Below are positions 1 to 6,025 of a stretch of DNA of 6,025 bases, in pieces. The stretch is from Persephonella sp964519345 (lineage in GTDB: Bacteria > Aquificota > Aquificia > Aquificales > Hydrogenothermaceae). The notes beneath the pieces are model-generated. The model was not told where the DNA came from and searched no databases. It saw nothing but the letters and a program-made list of their open reading frames with translations. The stretch spans positions 1 through 6,025 of the forward strand of contig CAZFKX010000004.1 in assembly GCA_964519345.1 (NCBI GenBank), read 5' to 3'. Positions within the stretch are counted from its first letter, which is position 1, and each line of letters starts with the position of its first letter. The translations under genes were made by a program, and so were the position numbers.

Positions 1-1065
1 AAGCCCTAAAGCAATTATATCAAAGCTTTCCTCAATTTTAATCGTTAAAAAAGTTTTAAAAGCCATATAAAATATGGCTACTACTGCTATCAATCCTACC
101 AACCCTTTTTCAATAAATTCCGAGATTATAAATATTGATTCATATTTTGCCCAATTTTTTGGACTGTATTGGTGTGGAAGATATAAACCAGACCTAACCC
201 CATGACCAATTAATAAATTTAGAATATTTCCTTCCTTAATGTCATTTTTTATAACATTTATTCCGTCTAATCCTATTCCAATTCTACCGCTGCTAAATCT
301 GTTAATATTTTCATAATTAATCTCTTTTTTTCCAAATATCATATCATTGAAAACTTCAAAACGGTGATCTGTTTTAGACAGATATATATAGCCTGTAATA
401 AGAGCTACAGAAAGTAAAAGATTTAAACCAATGAATAAAAATTTATGAATGAGTTTATTTTTATACATCAGGAAAAAAGTCAGATAAGAGATAAATAGAA
501 ATCCTAATAGTGGAGATCTTTTATGCGAAAGAATTAAAATTATGAAAAATACCAAAGATAGTGAAAATAGAATAAAAGCAAATTTTGCTCTTTTTTGTTT
601 AATAAAATAAATTCCTGAGAAAAATGATATCAGAGTAAACATGCCATAGAACTGACCAACTTCAAACTCTCCTCCCCATATAGGTTTTGTTCTTCCTAAA
701 GTAATGTAGTTATAGACAATTATAGGAATAAGGACTACACCTATAATAAGAAATGAAATAATTATTTTTTTTATTGTTTTTTGATCTTTTTCTATCTTAA
801 AAAAATAAAGGATCTGAAATATCCCCTCTTCTACCGCTTTTGAGATCATCTTGGGAAAATAGATTGCTGTCGATAGGACAGTGGTGGTACTGAAAGCAAA
901 AACAGGAATTTTTAAGCCTCCTTCTAACTTTCTATTTTTTATAAAATCGTAAACAAGCCACAAAATTCCAACAACAACCAATAGCTCAAACAGTGAAATA
1001 GATAAAAAAGCGGATATTATTAGGAAGAGAATATAACCTTCTTTCAGTGTTATTCTACCTTCCAT
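1..1065 (-). CDS. O-antigen polymerase/ligase (Wzy/WaaL) family membrane protein, C-terminus cut by window edge
   Basis: Reading the minus strand from an ATG at 1065 gives 355 codons without a stop to the left edge, so the 3' end lies outside the window. The protein is strongly hydrophobic, with segments near residues 11-40, 54-70, 100-120, 138-155, 163-180, 184-200, 206-229 and 311-340. A long polar loop, predicted extracytoplasmic, spans about 231-308. Features of the Wzy_C / O-antigen ligase superfamily are visible: a helix break with LSHKRSPLLGFL (179-190), NRFSSGR (255-261) and LIGHGV (285-290) in the loop, then ESIFIISEFIEKGLVGL (309-325), matching the family's usual Glu/Gly/Leu-rich end of the loop. 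In this family the protein either polymerises undecaprenyl-linked repeat units or ligates glycan to lipid A. Sequence alone does not separate these roles. Perhaps 40-90 residues are missing. The start has GGAG seven bases upstream and overlaps the preceding MBL gene by 16 nt, so translational coupling is likely. Confidence 0.85.
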   Translation of the reverse strand, partial: MEGRITLKEGYILFLIISAFLSISLFELLVVVGILWLVYDFIKNRKLEGGLKIPVFAFSTTTVLSTAIYFPKMISKAVEEGIFQILYFFKIEKDQKTIKKIIISFLIIGVVLIPIIVYNYITLGRTKPIWGGEFEVGQFYGMFTLISFFSGIYFIKQKRAKFAFILFSLSLVFFIILILSHKRSPLLGFLFISYLTFFLMYKNKLIHKFLFIGLNLLLSVALITGYIYLSKTDHRFEVFNDMIFGKKEINYENINRFSSGRIGIGLDGINVIKNDIKEGNILNLLIGHGVRSGLYLPHQYSPKNWAKYESIFIISEFIEKGLVGLIAVVAIFYMAFKTFLTIKIEESFDIIALGL

Positions 1066-1853
1066 ATTTTTTCTCCATCAGATTTAAAATGAATATTTCC
1101 TTCTTTGTATGTTATATACAGTTTTATACCTTTATTTTTTATCATGTTTACTACTCTCTTACTTGGATACCCTCTGATATTGTTTTCATTAATTGATATC
1201 ACAGCGTATTCTGGACTTATTTTTTCTAAAAAATCCTCAAGTAAAACGTCTTCTGCTCCATGATGACCTACTTTAAGCAGATCTGCTTTTAGATCTATAT
1301 TTTCTGATAGCAATTTTTTTTCTGTTTTTTTATTCGCATCTGCCATAAGTAAAATTTTTGTTTTTCCATAGATTACCATTATTACGAGAGAGCTTTCATT
1401 CCAGTCTTTAGTCAGCTTTTCTGGCGATAAAACTTTAAATTTTATACTATCTATAAAAAAGCTGTCTCCTTTCTTTAAAGCGGAATATTTTTTATCTCTA
1501 AAAATTTCTGAATACCATCTGTACAGATCATCTTTTATATCAATAGACTGTCCGTTATCATGTTTCAGTTTCACCTTAAAATTCCCAAGAACCGTAAAAA
1601 CTCCTCCTAAATGGTCAAGGTGTGGATGGGTTATTATGAGTCTTTCAATATGGTCAATATTTAAAGATTTTAAGAATTTAACTACATTATTTCCTGTATA
1701 AAGATTTCCTGTATCAATAAGTACCGCTTTTTTATTTTGGGTCAGTATAAGTGTGGATTCACCTTCGGAGACATCTAAGAAATATATGTCAATTTCCTTT
1801 GCTAAGGAAATCTGGAAAAATATCAGGATGACCAGTAGAGCTTTCCTATACAT
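1050..1853 (-). CDS. Exported metallo-beta-lactamase-fold hydrolase, ComEC-hydrolase-like
   Basis: This 267-residue protein has a short signal peptide (Lys/Arg at 3-4, hydrophobic 5-17, likely cleavage after LA at 17-18), so it probably acts in the periplasm or outside the cell. The rest is one MBL domain of the type found at the C-terminus of the DNA-uptake channel ComEC: FLDVSEGES (25-33), in place of the common DVGQGD; DTGN (47-50); the metal motif HPHLDHLGG (76-84); LLMADANKKTEKKLL (168-182) with metal-ligand Asp172; and LKVGHHGAED (193-202) with the HH pair. ComEC's own membrane-channel domain is absent. Substrate is unknown; nuclease or phosphodiester hydrolase activity would fit the family. 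The ATG at 1853 is the only usable start: the frame is closed by TAA 13 codons upstream, with no start codon between. The gene overlaps vanZ by 31 nt and the Wzy-like gene by 16 nt. Its role in glycan assembly is unproven. Confidence 0.88.
   Translation of the reverse strand: MYRKALLVILIFFQISLAKEIDIYFLDVSEGESTLILTQNKKAVLIDTGNLYTGNNVVKFLKSLNIDHIERLIITHPHLDHLGGVFTVLGNFKVKLKHDNGQSIDIKDDLYRWYSEIFRDKKYSALKKGDSFFIDSIKFKVLSPEKLTKDWNESSLVIMVIYGKTKILLMADANKKTEKKLLSENIDLKADLLKVGHHGAEDVLLEDFLEKISPEYAVISINENNIRGYPSKRVVNMIKNKGIKLYITYKEGNIHFKSDGEKIWKVE
1073..1076 (-). promoter_or_regulatory. Ribosome-binding site of the Wzy/WaaL-like gene
   Basis: GGAG on the minus strand lies 7 nt before the ATG at 1065, inside the last codons of the upstream MBL gene. 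It supports the ATG as the true start and the 16-nt gene overlap. Confidence 0.6.
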
Positions 1854-2320
1854 ACTCCAAGAACCCCACCTATAAAATTTAAAGCTACATCTTTAAGATC
1901 CCCAACCCTGTTTGGCAAGAACCATTGAATAGTTTCATCAATTGCTCCGACTAATAAGACAGCTGTAGAGGATAAAATCAGTCTATTTATGGAGGATGCT
2001 GGACTAAATAACTTAAATATCATTATACCTAATACAGCATACTGTAAGAAATGTACTCTTTCTTCAGGTCTATCTAAGGAAATAAACATTATTGCAACAA
2101 TAACAATAAAAGGCAGTATTAAAAGCAGTTTTTTCAGTTTATCCCTAAATAGATAAAATAACGTTCCTACCGAGACAACAAGGAGAATATTTATTAAAAC
2201 ACTCAGATTTTCTTTTCCAAAATTAGCGTATAAAAAATTAACAATATACCTGCCTACAGGTAATGTTGCATAAATAATCAGAACGTAAATGAATGTAAAA
2301 AGTAAAAGTTTTTTACTCAA
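1823..2320 (-). CDS. VanZ-family integral membrane protein
   Basis: This is a 165-residue hydrophobic protein with about four to five membrane segments (near 5-20, 40-58, 64-81, 91-105, 116-127 and 145-160). The VanZ-family signature is clear: EERVHFLQYAVLG (86-98), with the conserved His90, Phe91 and Tyr94, followed by DETIQWFLPNR (128-138) and GDLKDVALNFIGG (140-152), with the conserved Asp/Glu, Gln, Pro-x-Arg, Asp and Asn residues. VanZ is named for a teicoplanin-resistance protein of enterococcal vanA elements. Most members have no defined biochemical activity, so resistance should not be assumed here. The start is TTG at 2320, overlapping the WbaP-like stop codon as TTGA, with AAGGAG just upstream. 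The 3' end, encoding the last ten or so residues, is shared in another frame with the start of the MBL gene. Confidence 0.88.
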   Translation of the reverse strand: MSKKLLLFTFIYVLIIYATLPVGRYIVNFLYANFGKENLSVLINILLVVSVGTLFYLFRDKLKKLLLILPFIVIVAIMFISLDRPEERVHFLQYAVLGIMIFKLFSPASSINRLILSSTAVLLVGAIDETIQWFLPNRVGDLKDVALNFIGGVLGVCIGKLYWSS

Positions 2321-3747
2321 TATGCTCCTTCCCTTTTGAGAACAACTTTTATGGTTTTAAATAGTATCACTATATCAAGCCATAAAGACCAGTTAAGAAC
2401 ATACCATGTATCAAGTTTGAGTCTGTCTTCGAATTCAAGTTCGTTCCTGCCTGAAACCTGCCACAAACCAGTAATTCCTGGTAGTGTCATAAGTATAACA
2501 TCTGCATAATCACCCATATCATCTATCTCACGAGGTAAATATGGCCTTGGTCCTACAAGACTCATATCACCTTTGAGAACATTAAATATCTGTGGAAGTT
2601 CATCAAGAGAAGTTTTTCTCAGGAATTTTCCGACTCGTGTTACTCTTGGGTCATATCCTTTTAACTTTTTATATTTTTCCCATTCTTTTTTGGCTTCAGG
2701 GTTTTTATTTAGGTAATCCTGTAATATTTCATCACTGTTTTCATACATCGATCTAAATTTTATACATTTAAATATTTTTCCGTTTTTCCCCAATCTGTCC
2801 TGGATAAAGAATACTTTTCCAGGGGAATCAATCTTTATCAGTAAACTGATTATTCCAATAACAGGTAACAGTACAGGTAGCATAACAATTGATAAAAAAA
2901 TATCAAAAATTCTTTTAGATATCCTATTTATTTTAGAATCAAGATTATTGTTTATCTTTATTAAAAATAGCTGTTGCATAAATAGATGATAAAGTTCGCT
3001 ATTAAGTAAGGCTATTCCTTTCAGGTCAGGGACTACAAATATTCTTCTAACATATCTGTGTATATGATTTGTGAGCTGTGATAATTTTTCTTTTTCCATC
3101 GATGGCATTGCTACTACAACAGCTCCAATATCTATTTTATCTAAAACTGTTTCAAAATCTTTTATTTTTCCAAGTATAGGAAATTCGTTATTACCTATGC
3201 GAACTTTACCTTCTTTATAGTCATCTAAAAATCCTGCTATCTTATATCCTGTGTGTTTATCCTGTAACAATCCTTTTGCCGTGTTTATTCCTGCATTTCC
3301 AGCACCAATGATCAAAAGGTTCTTCTGCCATATTCCAAGTCTGTATAATATTTTTTTCCCAAATAATCTGAATATAGGGAAAATAAACATACCGTATAAC
3401 CAGAGGAATATTATAGTTAGCCTTGAAATTTGTCCTGTCATTTTCCCGACGGAAACGATAGCAAAAGTAACAACGGTTGCCATTGTAATAGCTTTTAAAA
3501 GCTCTTTTGTTTCATCCCAGAAGGGGTATTTTTTTGTATAAAGTCTCTCATAGGCAATAAAAGTAATAAAAATAATGGGTATCCACCATAGTTTCAAAAA
3601 GTGAGTAAATTTAAAATTAAACGTAATTATTTCTAATGGAAAAAAGTTCAAAATTTTTCTTGTAAAAAAAGCTATAATTAATGATGAGTAAAAGGCGAAA
3701 ATATCAATTATTAGCAGAGAAATAGCGGCTTTTAGATCTTTTCCCAA
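2317..3747 (-). CDS. wbaP: Undecaprenyl-phosphate hexose-1-phosphate transferase, WbaP type
   Basis: This enzyme starts glycan assembly by moving a sugar 1-phosphate from a UDP-sugar to undecaprenyl phosphate in the inner membrane. The 476 residues show the full WbaP-type layout: four N-terminal membrane helices (about 9-29, 50-66, 84-100, 109-128); a Rossmann-like middle domain with LLIIGAGNAG (144-153); a membrane-inserted helix (about 281-305); and the catalytic domain with FIQDRLG (314-320), KFRSM (330-334), DPRVTRVGKFLRKTSLDELP (366-385), SLVGPRP (396-402), PGITGLWQVSGRN (423-435) and NWSLWLD (452-458). Asp382-Glu383 is the expected catalytic pair. The spacer between FRSM and DPRVTR is long, as in WbaP. 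Galactose-1-phosphate is the likely substrate given galE next door, but glucose-1-phosphate cannot be excluded. The start is TTG at 3747: an in-frame TAG lies two codons upstream, and AAAAGG sits 7 nt before it. It has its own promoter candidate in the 53-nt gap after galE. Confidence 0.93.
   Translation of the reverse strand: MGKDLKAAISLLIIDIFAFYSSLIIAFFTRKILNFFPLEIITFNFKFTHFLKLWWIPIIFITFIAYERLYTKKYPFWDETKELLKAITMATVVTFAIVSVGKMTGQISRLTIIFLWLYGMFIFPIFRLFGKKILYRLGIWQKNLLIIGAGNAGINTAKGLLQDKHTGYKIAGFLDDYKEGKVRIGNNEFPILGKIKDFETVLDKIDIGAVVVAMPSMEKEKLSQLTNHIHRYVRRIFVVPDLKGIALLNSELYHLFMQQLFLIKINNNLDSKINRISKRIFDIFLSIVMLPVLLPVIGIISLLIKIDSPGKVFFIQDRLGKNGKIFKCIKFRSMYENSDEILQDYLNKNPEAKKEWEKYKKLKGYDPRVTRVGKFLRKTSLDELPQIFNVLKGDMSLVGPRPYLPREIDDMGDYADVILMTLPGITGLWQVSGRNELEFEDRLKLDTWYVLNWSLWLDIVILFKTIKVVLKREGAY
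2325..2330 (-). promoter_or_regulatory. Ribosome-binding site of the vanZ-like gene
   Basis: AAGGAG lies 4 nt before the TTG at 2320, within the last codons of the WbaP-like gene. The spacing is a little short, but with the TTGA stop/start overlap it points to coupled translation and supports the non-ATG start. Confidence 0.55.
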
Positions 3748-3754
3748 TTCCTAA

Positions 3755-3760
3755 CCTTTT
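3755..3760 (-). promoter_or_regulatory. Ribosome-binding site of the wbaP-like gene
   Basis: AAAAGG lies 7 nt before the TTG at 3747. With the in-frame TAG immediately upstream, it fixes TTG as the first possible start; the next ATG would remove several membrane helices. Confidence 0.55.
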
Positions 3761-3784
3761 TGATTTTATTATTAGCAGGGAAAA

Positions 3785-3793
3785 ATTATAACA
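3785..3793 (-). promoter_or_regulatory. Extended -10 promoter candidate upstream of wbaP-like gene
   Basis: The minus strand reads TGTTATAAT, a perfect TATAAT with the TG of an extended -10 element one base upstream. It lies in the 53-nt galE-wbaP gap, the only sizeable non-coding stretch in the window. The region 17 nt further upstream (TAAAAG) is a poor -35 box, which extended -10 promoters can tolerate. Transcription would start near 3778, giving a leader of about 30 nt. In AT-rich DNA such matches also occur by chance. Confidence 0.42.
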
Positions 3794-3800
3794 TAAGCGT

Positions 3801-4775
3801 CTAAAATCTTTTATTTAGCTCCCAGTTCCATGCAGTTTTTATTATATATTCCAGATCATCAAACTGAGGTATCCAGTTTAGCTGTTTTTTTAGATTTGTA
3901 CTGTCTGCTACCAGTACAGGAGGATCTCCCAGTCTTCTGTCTGCTTCTTCTACATTAAAGTCTATGCCTGTTACTTTTTTTGCTGTATTAACCACTTCTC
4001 TTACTGAATAGCCACGTCCGTATCCACAGTTAAAAATTTCGCTTTTACCTCCATTTAACAGATACTCTAATGCGAGAAGGTGTGCATAAGCAAGATCATC
4101 TACATGGATATAGTCTCTTATACATGTTCCGTCTGGTGTTGGATAATCTGTCCCAAAAATTTTTATGCTTTCTCTTTCACCTTTTGCTGTTTTTAAAATA
4201 AGAGGAATAAGGTGAGTCTCTGGATTATGACTTTCACCTATTTTACCTTCTGGATCTGCACCAGCAGCATTGAAATATCTTAGAGATACATACTTCAAAC
4301 CATAAGCACTGTCAAAGTCCTGTAAAATTCTTTCAATGAAAACCTTAGATTGTCCGTAAGAGTTTATTGGATTTACAGGATGGTTCTCTGGTATTGGAAT
4401 TTTTTCCGGATTGCCGTAAACTGCAGCTGTAGAAGAAAAAACAAACTTATTTACATTATTTTTTAACATAACTTCAAGAAGGTTCATTGTATTAACCGTG
4501 TTGTTTCTGTAATACTTTAAAGGTTCTCTAACCGATTCAGCAACTTCTATGAACGCAGCAAAGTGCATAACTGCATCTGGTTTAAAATGTTTAAAAATAT
4601 TTTCTAATACTTTTTTATCTGATAAATCTGCTACAGCAAGATTTCCAAATAGAATTGCTTCCTTATGTCCTTTAGAAAGATTATCTAAAACAAGGATTTC
4701 GTATCCTTCTGCTCCTAAAGCTTTAACAACATGACTTCCTATATAACCGGCTCCACCTGTAACCAGAATTTTCAA
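3801..4775 (-). CDS. galE: UDP-glucose 4-epimerase
   Basis: GalE interconverts UDP-glucose and UDP-galactose in the cytoplasm with bound NAD, supplying galactose for glycan synthesis. The 324-residue protein is a complete short-chain dehydrogenase-type epimerase: the NAD-binding loop TGGAGYIGSH (6-15), HFAAFIEVAESV (71-82), SSTAAVYGNP (114-123), the catalytic Tyr140-x3-Lys144 in SYGQSK, RYFNAAGADP (166-175), and the GalE signature DGTCIRDYIHVDDLA (215-229). I chose TTG at 4775 because family members begin directly with M-K-I-L-V-T-G-G and because AGAGG lies six bases upstream. A longer frame to a TTG at 4811 would add 12 residues and overlap manC. The residue aligned with E. coli Tyr299, which limits substrate size, appears to be Leu288, so UDP-GlcNAc/UDP-GalNAc use is possible. 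It follows manC by 13 nt and is probably co-transcribed. Confidence 0.95.
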   Translation of the reverse strand: MKILVTGGAGYIGSHVVKALGAEGYEILVLDNLSKGHKEAILFGNLAVADLSDKKVLENIFKHFKPDAVMHFAAFIEVAESVREPLKYYRNNTVNTMNLLEVMLKNNVNKFVFSSTAAVYGNPEKIPIPENHPVNPINSYGQSKVFIERILQDFDSAYGLKYVSLRYFNAAGADPEGKIGESHNPETHLIPLILKTAKGERESIKIFGTDYPTPDGTCIRDYIHVDDLAYAHLLALEYLLNGGKSEIFNCGYGRGYSVREVVNTAKKVTGIDFNVEEADRRLGDPPVLVADSTNLKKQLNWIPQFDDLEYIIKTAWNWELNKRF

Positions 4776-4781
4776 CTTAAA

Positions 4782-4786
4782 CCTCT
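4782..4786 (-). promoter_or_regulatory. Ribosome-binding site that sets the galE start
   Basis: AGAGG in the 13-nt manC-galE gap lies 6 nt before the TTG at 4775. Its spacing is better than the site near the alternative TTG at 4811, where AAGG is only about 2 nt from the codon. It supports the shorter galE product. Confidence 0.6.
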
Positions 4787-4788
4787 CG

Positions 4789-6025
4789 CTACCTATTATA
4801 AATATCTTCAAACCTTATAATATCATATTCTTCTACGTATTCACCAACCTGTACTTCTATAATTTCTAAAGGAATTTTCCCTGGATTAATAAGTCTATGT
4901 TTGGTTGACTTTGGAACATATATACTTTCATTTTCATGAACAAAATATTCTTTAAGTTCACCGGTTTCATCTTCTAAAATAACTTTAGCTGTTCCTTTTA
5001 TTACAACCCAGTGTTCACTTCTGTGATAATGCATCTGTAAACTTAAAGCTTCACCAGGTTTTACAGTTATTCTTTTTATTCTGTATCTTTCTCCTTTTTC
5101 AAGTTCTGTGTAACTCCCCCATGGTCTGTAAACTGTAGTATGAACCTCTGTAAGAGATTTTGTTTTTTCATTTTCTTTCAGCTTATTTACAATCTCTTTA
5201 ACTTTTTGTCCTTCTCCCTTTTTTGCTATCAATAAAACATCATCCGTTTCAACGATTATCAGATCCTCAAGCCCGATTGTAGATATTAATCTTTTATTTC
5301 CAAAAATTAACGTTCCTTTAGTATTAACGTCTAATACATTGCCGATTTTTACATTTTGATTTTCATCTTTTTCTAACACTTCATAGATACTGTCCCAAGA
5401 ACCAACATCAGACCATGTTATATTCATAGGCAGAACTACTGCTTTATTTGTTTTTTCCATAACTGCATAATCTATGGATATATCAGGCATGTCATCAAAA
5501 TTCATTATAACTTCTTCAAAGGTTTTAGTTTCTATCTGGTTGTAGATTTCTGGAATGTGTTTTCTAAATTCTTCCAAAATAGTTTTTATGCTAAAAGCAA
5601 ACATTCCACTATTCCAGTAAAATCTACCAGAATATATATATTTTTGTGCAGTTTCCAAATCTGGCTTTTCGTGAAACTGCTTAACTTTGTATGCACTATT
5701 TATTTTATTATTTGTACTGGCTTCTATATACCCATATCCTGTTTCCGGCTTTGTGGGATTAATTCCAAAAGTTACTATGTATCCTTTTTTAGCAAGCTCT
5801 TCAGCTTTTTTTATATATTCCACAAATCTGTCATCAGGTGAGATTATGTGATCAGAAGGAGATATAAATAAAACTTCCTCTTTTGAAACACCAAGTTTAT
5901 CCAAGGCATACTTTGTAGCTAATGCAATAGCAGGAGCTGTATTTCTACCTATCGGCTCAAGAATTATATGAAGTTTTTTATCTGACTGCTTTAAAATATC
6001 GCTAATTTGATTTTTAACATGAAAC
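4789..6025 (-). CDS. manC: Mannose-1-phosphate guanylyltransferase / mannose-6-phosphate isomerase, N-terminus beyond window edge
   Basis: This two-domain enzyme makes GDP-mannose from mannose 1-phosphate and GTP; its second domain interconverts fructose 6-phosphate and mannose 6-phosphate. The frame is open through the right edge, giving 411 visible residues (numbered from the edge). About 60-70 residues, including the Gly-rich nucleotide-binding loop, are missing. The guanylyltransferase part shows EPIGRNTAPAIALA (23-36), SPSDHI (55-60), GINPTKPETGYGYI (87-100), FHEKPD (117-122), WNSGMFAF (137-144), SIDYAVMEKT (183-192) and WSDVGSWDSI (204-213). The type II isomerase cupin follows from about 294: YRPWGSY (299-305), SLQMHYHRSEHWVV (328-341) with the His/Glu metal ligands, PKSTKHRLINPG (371-382), and IEVQVGEY (389-396). 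A TTG at 5904 is not the start, because the family motif EPxGRNTAPA lies upstream in the same frame. Synonyms for this family include cpsB, algA, xanB and rfbM. Confidence 0.94.
   Translation of the reverse strand, partial: FHVKNQISDILKQSDKKLHIILEPIGRNTAPAIALATKYALDKLGVSKEEVLFISPSDHIISPDDRFVEYIKKAEELAKKGYIVTFGINPTKPETGYGYIEASTNNKINSAYKVKQFHEKPDLETAQKYIYSGRFYWNSGMFAFSIKTILEEFRKHIPEIYNQIETKTFEEVIMNFDDMPDISIDYAVMEKTNKAVVLPMNITWSDVGSWDSIYEVLEKDENQNVKIGNVLDVNTKGTLIFGNKRLISTIGLEDLIIVETDDVLLIAKKGEGQKVKEIVNKLKENEKTKSLTEVHTTVYRPWGSYTELEKGERYRIKRITVKPGEALSLQMHYHRSEHWVVIKGTAKVILEDETGELKEYFVHENESIYVPKSTKHRLINPGKIPLEIIEVQVGEYVEEYDIIRFEDIYNR

Noticed and set aside
1314..1331. Runs of 7-8 T (A on the coding strand) in the MBL gene, and a similar 8-T run at 765-772 in the Wzy-like gene, as phase-variation tracts
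   Set aside because: Runs of this length are common in AT-rich genes and the frames are intact; nothing here shows slippage control.
1823..2320. VanZ-like protein as a glycopeptide-resistance determinant
   Set aside because: No vanA/H/X/R/S-type genes are present and the neighbourhood is glycan assembly; family membership alone does not support resistance.
3251..3541. Plus-strand open frame of 96 codons opposite the wbaP-like gene
   Set aside because: It lies wholly antisense to a strongly conserved gene, and its translation looks like low-complexity reverse-frame sequence with no recognisable motif.
3764..3800. Rho-independent terminator after galE
   Set aside because: The T-rich stretch after the -10-like element has no GC-rich inverted repeat before it.
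4549..4734. Plus-strand open frame of 61 codons opposite galE
   Set aside because: It is antisense to the conserved galE N-terminal region, with no homologous features.
4776..4811. Longer galE start at the TTG at 4811
   Set aside because: It would add 12 residues not usual before the NAD-binding loop, would overlap the manC stop, and has only a badly spaced AAGG; the TTG at 4775 has a better site.
5557..5841. Plus-strand open frame of 94 codons opposite manC
   Set aside because: Its Phe/Ser/Ile-rich translation is typical of the reverse complement of a Lys/Glu-rich gene; it is a shadow of manC.
4789..5904. manC as a complete gene starting at the TTG at 5904
   Set aside because: The same frame continues upstream to the window edge and includes the highly conserved EPxGRNTAPA motif of the guanylyltransferase, so the gene is cut by the edge, not started at 5904.

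Overview
This is a low-GC window (roughly one third G+C by eye) carrying part of a surface-polysaccharide (O-antigen, capsule or exopolysaccharide) cluster. All genes are on the minus strand, so transcription runs from the right edge to the left edge. The proteins are rich in Lys, Ile and Glu, and three of the five visible gene starts use TTG. A polyprenol-phosphate sugar transferase of the WbaP type next to a Wzy/WaaL-like membrane protein suggests a Gram-negative-type envelope. Overall style (AT-rich, dense gene overlap, TTG starts) would fit a Hydrogenothermaceae/Aquificota-like bacterium, but that placement is a guess from style, not a marker-based assignment.

Layout in transcription order. 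(1) 6025-4789: manC, a two-domain mannose-1-phosphate guanylyltransferase / mannose-6-phosphate isomerase, missing its N-terminus beyond the right edge. (2) 4775-3801: galE, UDP-glucose 4-epimerase, 13 nt after manC; the start is best set at a TTG with a good ribosome-binding site. (3) A 53-nt gap with an extended -10 promoter candidate. (4) 3747-2317: wbaP-like initiating sugar-phosphate transferase. (5) 2320-1823: VanZ-family membrane protein, with a 4-nt stop/start overlap. (6) 1853-1050: an exported metallo-beta-lactamase-fold protein resembling the hydrolase domain of ComEC, overlapping vanZ by 31 nt. (7) 1065-1: an O-antigen polymerase/ligase (Wzy/WaaL) family membrane protein, overlapping the previous gene by 16 nt and running off the left edge.

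The genes fit together as follows. ManC supplies GDP-mannose and GalE supplies UDP-galactose (possibly also UDP-GalNAc). The WbaP-like enzyme loads the first sugar phosphate onto undecaprenyl phosphate at the inner membrane. The Wzy/WaaL-like protein polymerises or ligates the finished repeat on the outer face. The least expected part is the VanZ / exported MBL pair. Their reading frames interlock between the priming enzyme and the polymerase, which suggests co-translation and perhaps a shared role at the outer face of the inner membrane. No RNA genes, insertion sequences, CRISPR arrays or convincing terminators were seen. Only 3748-3800 and 4776-4788 are non-coding.
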